64,000 nt of DNA, taken from Coprinellus micaceus (Eukaryota; Basidiomycota; Agaricomycetes; Agaricales; Psathyrellaceae). The translations under genes were made by a program, and so were the position numbers. The DNA lies in NCBI GenBank assembly GCA_951394405.1, contig OX596337.1, forward strand, positions 3,410,001 to 3,474,000, given 5' to 3'. Positions 20,430-33,044 of the stretch are shown piece by piece. The notes beneath the pieces were generated by a model. It saw nothing but the letters and a program-made list of their open reading frames with translations, was not told where the DNA came from and ran no database searches. Positions within the stretch are counted from its first letter, which is position 1, and the number at the start of each line of letters is the position of its first letter.

Positions 20430-22477
20430 ATGGTCTTCAAAACACCCCCACGACGCGCAGCAAAAGAGTGCAACGTGCTCGCAATTGCCGGATCGGACTG
20501 CAGTGGAGGAGCGGGAATCCAAGTGGGAAACATCTCCATTCACTGACGACTTCATTCAACGCTGAATTCGACTCGAAAGGCCGATCTAAAGACGTTTGCT
20601 GCTCACGGATGCTACGGGACCAGCGTCATCACCGCGTTGACAGCCCAAAATACGACCGGAGTCCAGGGAGTGCACGCCGTACCTCCTGTATTTGTTGCAG
20701 ACCAGGTGGGTCGAGATTATCCTCGTCCAGGAAGCCCCACTGAGTCGGCCGTAGATTCGTTCAGTGCTCGATGATGTCGAGATACATGCCTTGAAGACAG
20801 GAATGCTATGCAACGCCGAAATTGCTGCTGCCGTGTCTGAAGTACTCACAGCCTACACAAACGCTGGGGTGTCGATCCCAATCGTTTGTGACCCGGTATG
20901 CGTCTCGACTTCTGGCCATACTCTCCTTGAGCCTGGATCAGTGGATGTTCTCCTCGACCACCTTTTTCCAATATCAACACTCCTAACACCAAACAAATCC
21001 GAGGCGGAGTTGCTGCTGAGCTCTCGAGGCGACAAATTTCAAATAACAACTCTGGATGATCTCATGACAGCTGCCACGAGATTATCTGCTCTGAGCAACT
21101 GCTCCGTGCTAGTCAAGGGGGGTCACTTCAATTCTTCACTCGATGAAGTGAAAGGGTTCTCTTCGCGTCACCCTGCGATCGAAGTCGTCAAGCAGAACAT
21201 CCTCGAAGAGAATATGGAGATCCTTCTCGTCGGGCAGGAACTTTCTCAAGGCCAGACCCTTGTCGTTGACGTTCTGCACCAGCCTGAGGCCACCACGATC
21301 TTTTGTCGCCCCCGCATCGACTCCACGAGCACCCATGGGACTGGGTGCACACTTTCTTCAGCCATCGCGTGTCGATTGGCTCAAGGGTTCTCGGTGAAGG
21401 ATGCCGTGGCCGACGCTTCGCTCTACACACACCTCGGCATTCTGACGGCTAGGCCGATAGGCAAGGGCTTTGGACCGCTAAACCATCTACACTCCATCGA
21501 TCCGATCGCTATACCCAGGTCAGTCGTTTTGACCTTTCCACCTCGCACATGACGTACTAAATTGTTGTAGTCCAACCCTGGTTAACCCATACCCGTTCAC
21601 GTACCACCTCATCCAAGGGAGCAGGCAGATATGGAAGGAGTACGTTGAGCATGACTTTGTCAAACTGCTTGGGAAAGGTGTTCTGCCCAAGCCAGCGTTT
21701 GGTCACTTCATCAAGTGTGTTCTTTCAATTCCGAACGGAGCACAGGGGGCTGACTAGGATACAAGGCAGGACTATCACTATCTCAAGTATTATGCCAGGG
21801 CTTATGGGTGTGTAGCGCAACACCTCCACATCCTGGCTCTCACCTGATAGGTTGATAGCTTATTGGCCGCCAAGTCATCGACATTTGGCGCAATCCAGAG
21901 CGCGACCGAAACCATTATGAACGTAATTAACGAGATTGCCACGCACAAGACGTTCTGTCAGTCATTTGGCATCGGCCCAGAAGAGCTGGAGAGCACACCG
22001 GAATCGACCGCCACCACCGCTTATGGTGCGTATATTCTAAACGTGGGGTTGCAAGGTAGGCTCGACGTCCATGTCTTCCACGACATCAAGCTGAAAGGGA
22101 CAATGAATACACAGGCGACCACGCGAAACTCGTCATGGCGTTGATGGCGTGTCTCTTGGGATATGGCGAGGTTGGGCTGTGGCTGAAAAAGGAAGCGAGC
22201 GTCCCAAGCTCATGGGTCATCATGGAGGGAAACCCGTACCGCAAGTGGATTGAGGACTACTCGGGGGTGCACTATCAAAATGCTGTGAGGATAGGCATTG
22301 GTAAGTGTATCGCCTGTTTGACCTGCTACCTTTTCTTATGCCGTTGTAGAATCCATCGAAAAACTAGTGGTAATTGACCACCCTTCACCCGCACGGTTGA
22401 AGGAGTGGGAAGATGTCTGGTTGCGCTGCGCCGAGCTAGAGAAGGGTTTCTGGGATGCGGCGATGGCGCAGGCTTAG
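20430..22477 (+). CDS. THI20: Hydroxymethylpyrimidine phosphate kinase / TenA thiaminase-like fusion (Thi20 type)
   Basis: Eight exons: 20430-20522, 20580-20705, 20755-21518, 21571-21714, 21766-21807, 21859-22055, 22115-22300 and 22350-22477, giving 559 residues (yeast Thi20 is 551). The N-terminal ribokinase-like domain (about 1-325) phosphorylates HMP and HMP-P for thiamine synthesis. It shows AIAGSDCSGGAGIQADLKTF, LKTGML, CDPVCVSTSG and the anion-hole STHGTGCTLSSA. The C-terminal TenA domain (about 330-559) salvages thiamine breakdown products. It shows FVKLLGKGVLPKPAFGHFIK, QDYHYLKYYARAYG and MACLLGYGEVG, with a Cys where TenA has its nucleophile and the following Glu. All splice phases close. 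Confidence 0.92.
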
Positions 22478-23081
22478 GGTGTGGAATCCCATGTCGTAAC
22501 TTTGCAGCGCTGCATTCTGATGCAGTTATATCAAAGCACGGAACGACTGGCGAAGATCTATTCGGAAACATAAATGGACCAATGGTTTTACGGAGGGCCA
22601 GGACTCCTCGGTGATAACGACGACATATTCGACAACCGTTTGAACTTGACGAAGAACCTGTCATTGTTGGAGGTGGTGTTTATTGTCCGAAGACTGTCGA
22701 CCTTCCCTCCACGAACAATGGCGTCTCTCCAAAGCTTACAGGCTGGGAAACACGGCGCGTACGTGCGACACTGACAAGTTTCTCGTCAGCACAAACTCGT
22801 TCACTAGCTAGAGTGCCTCACCTTCCTGTGAACGAGTGTGCACATTTCTCTCCAGAATCCTCTTGAGGTGGTCGGGTTATACAGGTGAGAGTCATCATAA
22901 TGACCCACCCACCAGGCTGCGTCACACCGGGAGAGGACCTGCTCTTGAATCAACAGGGAGGAGACATCTTTATCGGCAACTATCCGGTTCCAGAGCTTGA
23001 AGAAATGAGACGTGAATTTGGGGAGGTGGGTCGGATCTGCACTAGGAACCTCCGGGCCCTTGCCTGCGACGAGGACATTAG
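22478..23081. other. Intergenic between THI20 and the NACHT gene (convergent)
   Basis: Both genes end toward this stretch. A minus-strand open frame at 22804-23085 (94 residues, containing FTSHFFKLWNRIVADKD) could be a C-terminal exon of the NACHT gene, but no splice pair joining it in phase is convincing. Confidence 0.35.
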
Positions 23082-24861
23082 TCACGGGATTGCGGAACTA
23101 TGGGAGGGTGGAAGCGTACACATCAAGCTTCGCACAAAGCGGTCGACAATCCACCTCTGGGTAACATCCTCGCCCCGTGTCTGACTGCGAAATGCGCGGC
23201 TTCGGTTGGGGTCATCGATAAAGTCGAGGAAGTCTTTGTGGTAGAATATGTATTGGCGGTCCATGTTTGAGTGGTCTGGGATCTGGACGAGTGCAGCCAG
23301 GTCCCCGAAGGCGATGTCGGCTTCTCCAGCTGTGGTCTCGCAGAGACGAGCAAAGAACCATGCGGTCACAGACTCTGTCATAATATGGGTACGGCCCCCG
23401 CTCTTGCGCTGAAACCAACGGTATGCTAAGAGCCACTGGAAGGTGAGTGCTGGAGTTGGCGTGGAATTCAGGATTTTGATGTACAAGGTGTCCAGGTGTT
23501 TAAGCGGGTTTACGTCTGGGTCGCAGCGAATCCCGAGGACGTATTCCAGTTGGACCTGCGGAGGTTTGGAGGGTGTCCTGATGAAACGAATGACCGCTTC
23601 AGCGTAGGCAAATTGTCCAGAGGCTGTCTTCACGAGCCTCGTAATGATCGCCTCCCCAGGCCAGTGCCCAGGGGACCGGAGGTGGGGGTATTCTCGCCGC
23701 ATCCTGCGGAATTGTGACCTGAGAAAGTGGTCTATGTCTTTGCTTGGGTCCCACTTCAAGTTGTCGCCTAGGAAACAGTGGGATATGTGGCTTGGATCTG
23801 TAATAGGTCCGTTGAGGAAGTTGCGAATGGTGCGCTCGGGGCGAGATGCGATGATAAATTTAAAAGGGAAGGCAGGGTCGGTGGTTGCTTGGATGATACA
23901 GGAGAGGATTTCTTCCTGGTCACGGTGGCTTGTTAGTTGGGGGCCCTGACGTTCGTTTTGGCTTGGATATGGGTCCTGATTGGCCTCACATTCGTCAAGG
24001 CCGTCGATAACAATAATCTTGGGAATGGCGGATGTATCATACTGCCCGAGACAGTCACGCAGTGGCATCAACAGCAAAACTTCCATTTGCTCCCTGAGGT
24101 GCTTCTTCAGTATCGCCGGGTCCTTGGCAATAGCACATGCTATCTTCTGGCCGATGTGCTTCCCCAGGCCTGGATGTTGCAGAATCTGGTAGACCAATGT
24201 CGGGATGAAGCGTCGCTTTATTCGTGCAGAGGCCGAAGACGACGAAAAGAAGAAGCTGGCGGCAAGATTCCCCCCTTCCTGCCATTTGTCGGCAAGGGTT
24301 CCCATGATAGCAGTCTTCCCCGATCCAGCCGGACCACTGACCCATAGGATTAGCTTCTGCGCGTTGTTGCCGCTGTCGCTTATCCACTCTGTGATATGTT
24401 CGAGGACGGCTACCCTAGTGCCTTCATGGCATTTTGGAGCGTCGCCACGCTCGGAGGAGTTGTGTATGGCAGCATCCGCTATGTTCTTGGACAGGACTAT
24501 ACACACATGGATGAACATTGACGGGCTCTTTCAGTGGACACGCAGAGGGTGGCTTGCCTTTCAGACCTTTTGCGGGAGATGACTGATGCGCCTCGTTATA
24601 AACACCTGCGTTGACCTGGATATTGACGCTGCTGGAGACATGGCCCACATCTGCAGTGTAAGATCGTGTCAATATGGGTGTTTCAAAGGGAAGAGCCGCC
24701 CCAAGTTTCATTCGTGCCCATTGCGAGCGGCACAAATGGGGGCACAGCCTCAGCTCACCCTGGAAAACATTGCTCGTCGAAGAGACGCTGGCGTTACTGT
24801 AGCTGCGCGCATTGACCTGAGATACCTCCATAATGCCTGGAGGTCTGAGGCCGTCGACCAT
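23082..24861 (-). CDS. NACHT-domain STAND NTPase
   Basis: The main exon 24496-23082 is open over 471 codons. An upstream exon 24861-24540 can be joined in phase by a short 43-nt intron with a weak GTCCAC donor, giving about 578 residues. Before the NTPase lies the family's typical linker (NIADAAIHNSSERGDAPKCH). The NACHT domain shows Walker A VSGPAGSGKTAI, Walker B KIIVIDGLDECE and the sensor FIIASRPE. A helical winged-helix-like region follows, ending in FYHKDFLDFIDDPNRS. No WD40 or ankyrin repeats are seen. Agaricomycetes carry hundreds of such genes, some tied to nonself recognition. The role of this one is unknown, and its exact 5' and 3' ends are uncertain. Confidence 0.78.
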
Positions 24862-25445
24862 GGGTCGCGAAAAGGTGGGTGTGGGGCTGATGGGTGTGCG
24901 AGTTCAAGACCATGCAGTGCTAGCCTTACGGTTTGGGATTTTGGGCGCTTATTTCTAAACTGGGGCGATGGTTGTCACACAGCTCCATCTTACTTCCCAG
25001 CGTCCACGATGCTGTTCTTGGGCGCTGCTACAACCATGATTAGCAGCATGTCGGCAACTTTCGAACCACAAGATTAAGTTTGAGCTTGTTATCCCACCCA
25101 TGGGTCTCTCACTGCAGCATTGAATGTAAGGTTAAGAATTCACCCAGAAGTCGCGTACTCACCGGAGCGTCAAGGCAGGATTGAGGAAGGATGATAAACC
25201 CTTGAGTGGGTTATATTAAAATCGCTGTGAAAAGGACCATATATACCATCGTCGCTCTCTGGCCGGGAGACCGTTTGGATCGTATGTTGGGATACATAGG
25301 GGTCAAATCTTATCTTATCTTATCTGCTCTCCGCCTAACTGCATTGGCTCCGAGCCAACCTGGTTGCCGGTTGACCACGACCTCCACCTTCAATACGACC
25401 CTTTCATCCCTTCGTTCACGACGCCGCCTGAATATCGACTCAACA
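24862..25445. other. Intergenic: divergent region between the NACHT gene and ATG29
   Basis: No gene is seen. The right half holds the GATA-site cluster described separately. Confidence 0.5.
25309..25324 (-). promoter_or_regulatory. Triple overlapping GATA-factor site upstream of ATG29
   Basis: CTTATCTTATCTTATC reads GATAAGATAAGATAAG on the minus strand: three GATAAG cores every 5 bp, 122-137 bp before the ATG29 start. GATAAG is the consensus for nitrogen-regulatory GATA factors of fungi. Function here is inferred. Confidence 0.5.
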
Positions 25446-27017
25446 ATGTCTGCACCCCAGCTCCGCGTCGTCGTTCGTCTTCCCGGCACTAGACCCGAGA
25501 ATCCCGTTCCTGACCCACCTCAGGTAGCCGACTCACAGCTGGTTTGGGATGAACGGGTTCTAACCGTATCATCCTAGATAGAGTGGACACAAGAGAAGGC
25601 AGACATACTTTGGAAAGTAATTGAAAGGTCCCGGTCGAGCGATAGCGGAGGGGCAGATTGTGAGGACCCTTCCTCAGTTGTTCGTCCGAATGGTGCCATT
25701 GACTTGGTAACGAACGTCAATAGGGAAAGGCCTCGCAGCGCACCTGGAAGTGCCACTACCCTACCTCCTATACAGAGTAAATGCTCGATTCCAGGAGGAT
25801 ATACGTGGACTCAAGGATATCCAAGACACGCTTAGTCCCACAGGTGCCCAGCCGAACTTTCCTTCGCCCCTCTACACAGCGGAGACTGCACCTGTACCCC
25901 CAACAAGTCCGAGATCCGCTGAGAAACCAGGCCCAAGTGCACTTCAAAGGATACAGACAAAACTGAGCGGTAGTTCACGCTTGTCCGCCAGTTCCAGGAT
26001 GAATACGCCGCTGGGCGTGCGAGCCAGGCTTAACTCACTCACGAACAACGTCCAAGCGTCGTCGCCTCGGCGAGCTTCGGCTTCTGACAACGCGACACTC
26101 AACGCCAATGCAAATAGTGCGACCAGCAAGAAGGGGGTGTCCAGCTCAACATTAACGCTGCAAGCAGACTCGAAGAGGCATCATCCACCACCTCGAAATG
26201 CAGACCCGTTCTCCGAGAGCAGCGACGACGAATCGGATGAGGAGGAGCTACGGAAGGAGGAAGAGGCGGATAGGATTGTAGAGGAACAGGAGGCGTTGGC
26301 GAGAAGGTTAGAGGAGTTGCAGAGGATGATGACGAATGAGGCTATTGGGCTGGTGTCGAGTGCGCGCCCCAGACGGCGGAGCTTGACCGAACGGGGAAGG
26401 TTGGGAGCTCTGTCGCCCAGGTCTGTAGGGAGCAGCTACCGTGGAAACGGACACGATACACTGTCATCTTCGGGGGCAAATAGCGCCAGTAGGAGCGCTG
26501 GGCGAGGGAGTGGAAGTCACAGCCAGAGTTTGTCCGAGGTAGGCTCACCTCAAGGATCAATACCCGATATACCCTCCCCGCAAGGGAGTCAACCCCAGAG
26601 TCCTCGAGGGCATAGGTTTTATAATGATGGAAGGACGGCAGGTTCGCCTACTGGTGCACTGGGGCCTAGGTTTGGCCCCCTCCAGAACGGGAATGGACAT
26701 AGGTACCATGTACCTTCGGACGAATACGGCAGCAGTCATGGGTCCGAAACCTCGAGTTTCACAGATTTGAGTGGTAAGTTCCATCTTTCATATCGCCGTG
26801 TTATGTCTCAATGAGTAACCCGGTGGCATCGACAGACGCGAGTGTATCAGCTTCAGCTTTGGAGAGCGCTCTCATGTCGAACATTCGTGGCGGGGGATCA
26901 CGAATGTGAGCATCTCTACCCTTTAACCCCAAGCTTCAGTTTCTGACCGACAACATCTCCAGGTCACAATTTGGGCCAAGTAGAATGATCAGCCGCAGCA
27001 GTCGTGGTCCTCGATAG
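25446..27017 (+). CDS. ATG29: Autophagy protein Atg29
   Basis: Five exons: 25446-25523, 25578-25659, 25724-26773, 26836-26905 and 26963-27017, giving 444 residues. The conserved Atg29 N-terminal domain covers about the first 75 residues once spliced: LRVVVRLPGTRPENPVPDPP, IEWTQEKADILWKVIERSR, then DWKGLAAHLEVPLPYLLYRV and NARFQEDIRGLKD. The rest is a long, disordered Ser/Pro/Arg-rich region with an acidic patch (SESSDDESDEEELRKEEEAD) and a short coiled coil (about 185-205). Atg29 works with Atg17 and Atg31 as a scaffold at the phagophore assembly site when nitrogen runs out. It is longer than yeast Atg29 (213), as usual for filamentous fungi. Confidence 0.85.
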
Positions 27018-27555
27018 CCCCTATCTCCCTTGTTCGACGCGTAGTCTATTGCGCGTCTTGCTCCCTTGCGCGCCTGCTGTACCATAGACCACCCCTTCTC
27101 ATCGCCTTACGCGTCTCTCTACCATGTTCTAGCACTTTCTCCGACTCTTGGTCAGCCTGAGTCCCTTTCGGAAATGAAGGATGCTGTAAGGCGCTTAGTG
27201 ACACGGTCGAACCTACATAAGCTTGGGTGTTGAACTGTCTCTGAACCTCAATACACCCCTCTTCACTTCAAGCTTCGATACTCACAGCATTCTCGGTAGA
27301 CGCCGTGAAATCGGAGCCTATCACTCACCCACGACTCTAGTCCTTTCGACATAGACTTCTTTGTGGCTTGGCTGTGCCCTGAGGCGCTGCCATCGACACT
27401 TCTCGCTTAACCTTTCACCTCTTTCTTGAACCACCACCACCACCGCCACCAACCCCCCGACTCTGGCTGTACGAATTCGAACGACCGGACATTTCGTCTA
27501 TACCACAACACGAATCTGAATATCACGGCCATCGGGGGACATTACGGCTGGCAGG
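27018..27555. other. Intergenic between ATG29 and DDI1
   Basis: This is pyrimidine-rich and holds the ATG29 3' region and the DDI1 promoter. A short CCACCACCACCACCGCCACC tract lies near 27430. No gene is seen. Confidence 0.5.
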
Positions 27556-29288
27556 ATGGAATTGACGTTTTTAAACGACCTTGGGCAACCGTTTGTCGTC
27601 GAGATCGATCCGAATATGGAGTTGGAGAACGTCATGGCGTTGCTTGAGGCGGAGGTGCGTTCATAAACTTCCTCTTCCTTGGTAATATGCTCATGGCACG
27701 CATTCAACCTCTTGCCCTCTTTTCGAATGCGGGATCTATGTCCTATTGTGACTTCTCCTCCGTGGTACCGGGACTGGCCTCTCCTTATTCACGATCCGTG
27801 CCGCATGCGGACGATATGCGTGTAGTCTGGCGTCCCGGTCGCAGAACAAAGCATCTCTTACGAGGGTAGGGAACTCTCAAATCCCAAGGCCACAATCCGA
27901 GGGCTGGGAGTTCAGGGTAACTCTGCGATGCTGCTGCTGAGGAGGAAGGGTGCCCCCAGTGCATCTGGAAGGTGAGTTCTACTCAATCTCCAGCGACCCC
28001 GACAAGCTCCTGCGTGAATTCACACCCGCCTCGCTCAACTCGCAGGCCAGTCGAACAAGACGCAGAGATGATGAGGCTCCAGCTCCTCGGCAACCCTGAC
28101 CTCATGCGCCAGCTGCAGCAGGTGCGTATCCCTACATCTCCCCGCATCCCAGTCCACTCACCCCCTTTCACACAGGCCCAACCAGAACTCGCCGCCGCCG
28201 CCCAAAACAACCCTGCACGCTTCGCTGAACTTCTTAAACAGACACAGGAGCGGCAGTACGCTGCAGAGGTCCAGCAACAGCAGGAGATCGAGCGCCTGAA
28301 TATGGATCCGTTCGATGTGGAGGCGCAGCGTAAGATCGAGGAAGCGATTAGGCAGCAGGCGGTCATGGAGAATATGCAGCATGCGTTGGAGTATAGCCCT
28401 GAGTTCTTTGGAAGGGTTACGATGCTTTAGTGAGTGAAATAATTGGGACGTTGCGGGAGAAGGTGCTGATCGACCTATAGTATCCCGACGGAGGTTAACG
28501 GACACCCGATTAAGGCATTCGTGGATAGTGGGGCGCAGCAGACGATTAGTGAGTTAACCTTCCTGCGTCCACACTAGTATTCTTCTGACCACTTATGTCC
28601 AATCCAGTGAGTCCAGACACCGCAGAAGCATGCGGGTACGCTACATTTCCTCATAGCCTGAAAAGGGCGTCTATTGACATCAGTCATCTTCTACAGCCTC
28701 ATGCGCCTCATCGACACCCGATTTTCGGGCATCGCCCGGGGAGTCGGTACCGCCAAGATCCTTGGCCGCGTTCACTCTGCCCAGCTCAAGGTCGCAGACG
28801 TCTTCCTTCCTTGTTCCTTCACCATCATGGAGGGACGCGATGTCGACCTTCTCTTTGGCTTGGACATGCTCAAGGCCCACCAGGCCTGTATCGATCTCGA
28901 GAAGAATTGCTTGAGGATCCAGGGACGCGAGATTCCGTTCCTTTCTGAGCACGAGCTCCCCGCCAAGGCTCGCGAGATGGAGGGTGAGGGAGAGGGGGAG
29001 GCGTCTTCTTCGTCTGGTCCTTCCGGCTCTTCGTCTGGGGCTTCAGCGCCAACGTCGCAACCTCAGCAGCAGTCGTTCCCAGGTGGTGGGAGAACGCTTG
29101 GATCATCCCCGGCTGCGAGCGCCCCTAGTGCCCAAAGGCAGAGCGCCCCAGCGCGACCTGCCGCGAGTCGATTCCCCGAGTCAGATATCCAGAAGATCAT
29201 GGAGTTTGGGGCGACGAGGGAGGTGGCCATCAGTACGCTTGAAGCTGCGGGAGGGAATCTGGACGTCGCCGTTTCGCTGCTGTTCTAA
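27556..29288 (+). CDS. DDI1: DNA damage-inducible protein 1 (ubiquitin shuttle with retroviral-type protease fold)
   Basis: Seven exons: 27556-27654, 27826-27971, 28046-28121, 28176-28429, 28481-28548, 28608-28635 and 28697-29288, giving 420 residues (yeast 428). An N-terminal ubiquitin-like domain (about 1-80) starts MELTFLNDLGQPFVVEIDPN. A central aspartic protease domain of retroviral type carries the active-site FVDSGAQQTIMS with the catalytic Asp, and FGLDMLKAHQACIDL. A Ser/Pro/Gln linker leads to a C-terminal UBA domain (FPESDIQKIMEFGATREVAI). It delivers ubiquitinated clients to the proteasome and can cleave heavily ubiquitinated proteins. The first intron is unusually long for this window (171 nt). 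Confidence 0.93.
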
Positions 29289-29469
29289 CCGCAAAGGGTT
29301 TCTTGGGATTTCGGGTCGAGAACAAAACGGAACAAGCCATGCTGGACTGCTTGACAAACTGAAAATGGACAATGTATAGTAACCGACTTGTCAAATGCGA
29401 ATGGGATAGATATATGGATGTGTCTATGGTACAGTGCAGGGTCTAGAAATACACGAAATATACAGGATG

Positions 29470-30693
29470 CTAAATGAGACTGATCCTCGTCCTCACCAAC
29501 CCACCTCGCCAATTGTTCATGCCTGCGCTTCTCGAGTGACTCCACTCCGCTTGCATCCGTGAAAATGCATCCTGGATGTGCTCTGGGCGCAAAGCTGTTC
29601 GTGTCTCCACTGGGGGAAGAAACAGGGTATTTACGGGCATGGTGTACTCGTCATCGTCTGGGTCGTCTTCTCGTCTCCGCTTCTCCAAAGGTCCTCCAAG
29701 GGCACTTGATGCAGCGGCTTTCCGTTTGCCGTTCTTCGAGGGCGCTTGGTAATCGTCCCGTAGCACGGATTCCTCCAATGACTTCTTGACAGCGAGGCCG
29801 GCTAGGGTAAGGGATCGCACCATCTCAAAGGCAAGAAAACCGACGATGTCAACCGTGTCGTCGTTTGCGCGCAAATCTAGATGGGGAGGTAGGTTCAGGA
29901 ACTCACGGAACCGCTTCCCTTTGCGGTACGTGAACGAGGCTTGTCGGCAGTCGGAGTAGTGCTGATACTCTTCTCGGGTCATCTGGCGAGTTGCGTCGTC
30001 GGCTTCTTTCAGACGCTGAATGGATGCCTCGTGCGCTTCGAGGTCGTCTTCGTCTTCCTCGTCGTCGGATTGGTGCCCTATGTCCTTCAGGATGTCGGAA
30101 TAGATGGTGGCTACCTCCCATGAAAGCTTGATGGTGATCTTTTGGGCTTTACCTGCGTTGATCTTGTCTAGAATGCGGGTTAGTGAGGTGCCTTGAAAGT
30201 AGAGAGTGGACACGCACCGTCACCCTCCTCCAAGGCCTCCACTTCCGCTGCTCCTCCGCCGTCACCTCCAGAGTCTTTTGCGTGCTTTCGCACATCCTTC
30301 CAGGAGAGATAGGTTCGGAGTCGATTGACCTTGCCTCTGTCGTGCCGAATGAGGAAGATGAGGTCCTCTACAGAGACAAAACGCGACCCGCGTTTGTTCG
30401 CTAAAGCACGCGCTTGCACGATCTGCAGCCGAGTTTGAGTGCCGCGTCAGGGTAGAGTGAAGAGGGGCGCACCAGCTCTATTATTTGACTGCGGACAATG
30501 TCCTCGACGAGATGAGCGGTTTCGGGGATGGGTTCCTGGACCTCGCCAAAGACGAACATCTAATTAACCGGCTCAGCGCTGGAGGGACCCTTGAACTGAA
30601 TGAGCTCACCATCTGGGAGATTTCCTGGATGTATTTGTAGTCCCTCGTTGGGTCGTGATCCGGCCCAAGACCCTTCTTCATCATCATGTTCAT
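29470..30693 (-). CDS. SPT3: SAGA complex subunit Spt3
   Basis: Four exons on the minus strand: 30693-30610, 30559-30473, 30422-30218 and 30191-29470, giving 365 residues. Spt3 carries two histone folds and helps SAGA load TBP at promoters. The first fold spans YKYIQEISQM, MFVFGEVQEPIPETAHLVED and IVQARALANKRGSRFVSVED, then LIFLIRHDRGKVNRLRTYLS. The second lies near EFLNLPPHLDLRANDDTVDI. A Lys/Arg motif (KNGKRKAA...EKRRRED) is a likely NLS. The ATG at 30693 adds a short Met-rich leader. It is divergent from CDC14 with 272 bp between starts and convergent with DDI1 (181 bp). Confidence 0.9.
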
Positions 30694-30965
30694 ATTGAAT
30701 TCTTCGTAGGCCTAACGGCTGAGATCCAGTTTGTATTGTCGTCGTTGTGGGGAGAGGACCTACTGCGTCCGAGGCTGTGACGGCATCACTGCACTTCCAG
30801 ACCACGGTCACGTGTAGGCAGGCGCGTTGGAAATTCCGTAAAACCGCAACGGCATTCTTGGGCTTTCCCCTTGAAGAACTGCGACCGCGAACACGATTTC
30901 CCAGTTTCCCAGAGATTCGAACCACTTGAAAGTTCAACATTCTCCCGACCACGACACCGATACAC

Positions 30966-33044
30966 ATGGAGGGCCCGCTCTGGAAGATGAGGGCCTCGCT
31001 TGCAGATGCCTTGGACCAAGTAAGTCCCCAACCATCCCTGTGTGGCATGCCATCTCTGTCCTGGTTGCTGGCGTGTGAGCGGTTGTTGACTCGACTTGAC
31101 AGATCTCGTCGACCCATTCGACGTTGGAAATACGGTCGAAAGCATTCGAGACGATTGAGAAGCACCTGGCGGCCGCACTATCGAGTAGGGACGATCAAGA
31201 CAAGGCGGCGCTGGACCACTTCTTGGCGTTACAGTATACGTTCGAGTGCAATGGTGCGTGTTCGATTCCTGTGCCTGCGTTATGGGGGCGAGGGAGTGGC
31301 TGACTGATTTGTTATGCGTGTAGTACCGCTGCGGCTCTTGTCATGGATAGCGATTGCCACAGCGCAGCTTGAAAAGCTGACAAAGGGGTCAACGGATGGT
31401 GAGTCCTTAATCTTCGAGTGGCGTATGTCGGGGAATTGCTGAACCACCTGCCTTGTATAGAGAGCCATGATTTAGAAGCATTCATCCTAGCCTCCCAGCT
31501 TGCACAGGCCTTATCCCTGATGCAAGGCATTGCTCTCAGTCATTCTTCGTCCAAAGACTATCTCGGTCGCAAGTACCCCCTCGAAGTGAGCCAAACCCCA
31601 TCGTCTACAGAATGTCTCTCATCCCCCGTTACCTAGACCCTCCTTGAGCTTCTCCTTACATCTCGGCACATGCCCGCGCCCCGAAGCGATTCCAAGTCTC
31701 GCAAGTCCAACTCCAGCCCAGCGGCGCTGACATCTATTGTTCTTGATACTCTCCTTTGCATCCTCGTCGACTCTTCTACCGCTTTGCGCTCTTTCGAAGA
31801 AGCCAGCGGTCCCCAAGCTGTCGTCCGTCTCCTGAAGCGGAATGGAACTCCTCGGGAAGTGAGGTATGTCCCGACCTATTCCTCAGGGTCTCCGTGCTAG
31901 ACTGATACCCGGACACAGGATGAAATGCCTCGAGTTCCTTTACTTCTACCTTTTAGACGAAAACGCCCCGGCTGCGCCTCAAGCTACCACCCCTGAACCG
32001 TCTCCTATTCCCTCCACCGCCACATCTCCCGTTCGCCGGACACCGCCCCCTACAGTCCCTGCAACACCTGTCCGGCCTTCAAAACAGTACATGGGACTCG
32101 GTCCAACCCCCAGACGACCCCGACCATCAAGTGTTTACGCTTCATCCACATACTCACTCGCCGACTCCCAGCCCCCAGCGTCTCGCTCAACATCAGGCAG
32201 TTCCACGTTGAGCTTCGGGAGCTCGAACAGCTCAAATGTAACGAGCTCAACTACCGCGACGAGCGTGTCTTCGAGCCCCGAGAAGCCGAGCGCACTGAAG
32301 CTGGCTGTTCTGAACAGGGATCTAGAGAAGGGGAGGCTCAGTCCGAGGAAGTTGATCTCGAGGGCGCCTTCAGACAAATCGGCGTCCCCAAACACGAGTA
32401 CATCCTCTGCTGGATCCGTGCGTACGAGGCCTAATACTCCTCCTCCTCCTCCTTTCACTCCGTCGACGCCACGGCCTCCATCTCGGCACCACCAGCCCTC
32501 CTCCTCGTCACGAGCATCGTCACGAGGAGATCTTGGGAGGGAGAAAGCCTTCAGGTTTCCCGCGCCGATGGAACCTCGGATGATGATGCTGAAAAGGGAG
32601 GTGGACTACGAGCCTATTAGTCCGGTGAAGAACACGCCGTTTTCGATACCCCCACATCCCTCTCCCAACACCCCCGCAAAGTCCCCGATTGGATTGGGCC
32701 TTCCAGGAAGCAGGCACGCCGCGAAGAGCAAGAGCCTAAGCAACGTTCTTTCCGGGACTCCCAGCTCAAGAGCTAGCAGTATTGTCTCGACGAAGAGGAT
32801 CGGAAGTCGTTTAGGCTCTGCTGCCACTGTGCCGCTCCTCGAGAGTCCCAGGGAGGCTCCTGTCCCCGTTCCGCAGAGGTCAGCAACACTACAAACGCCC
32901 AGTGAGATGGGGGCCGGTGGTGCCAAGGATGGCGTATGGAAGAAGACGACCGAGGACAAGAAAGCATTGCTGGGGACGATGCTTGGCAACGTAGATCACC
33001 TAGTCGAGACTGTGAGCAAGGCGGGCGTTTGGGGTCTTGCTTGA
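30966..33044 (+). CDS. CDC14: SIN component Cdc14 (Sid1 kinase partner)
   Basis: Six exons: 30966-31019, 31103-31253, 31324-31398, 31461-31585, 31637-31863 and 31919-33044, giving 585 residues. The conserved all-helical SIN Cdc14 domain covers about residues 1-235 and includes LDTLLCILVDSSTALRSFEE, QAVVRLLKRNGTPREV and RMKCLEFLYFYLLDE. The remaining 350 residues are a disordered Ser/Pro/Thr-rich tail with many possible SP/TP phosphosites. In S. pombe the protein binds the kinase Sid1 at the spindle pole body and drives septum formation. It is unrelated to the budding-yeast phosphatase also called Cdc14. Confidence 0.88.

Noticed and set aside
22804..23085. C-terminal exon of the second NACHT gene
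   Set aside because: No GT-AG pair joins it in phase to the main exon, so it is mentioned only as a possibility.
30905..30922. tRNA B-box-like GGTTCGAATCTC on the minus strand
   Set aside because: The flanking bases do not form a T stem and no A box or acceptor stem can be placed.
30560..31165. Minus-strand open frame of 201 codons
   Set aside because: It overlaps the 5' ends of SPT3 and CDC14, crosses their introns and shows no family words.
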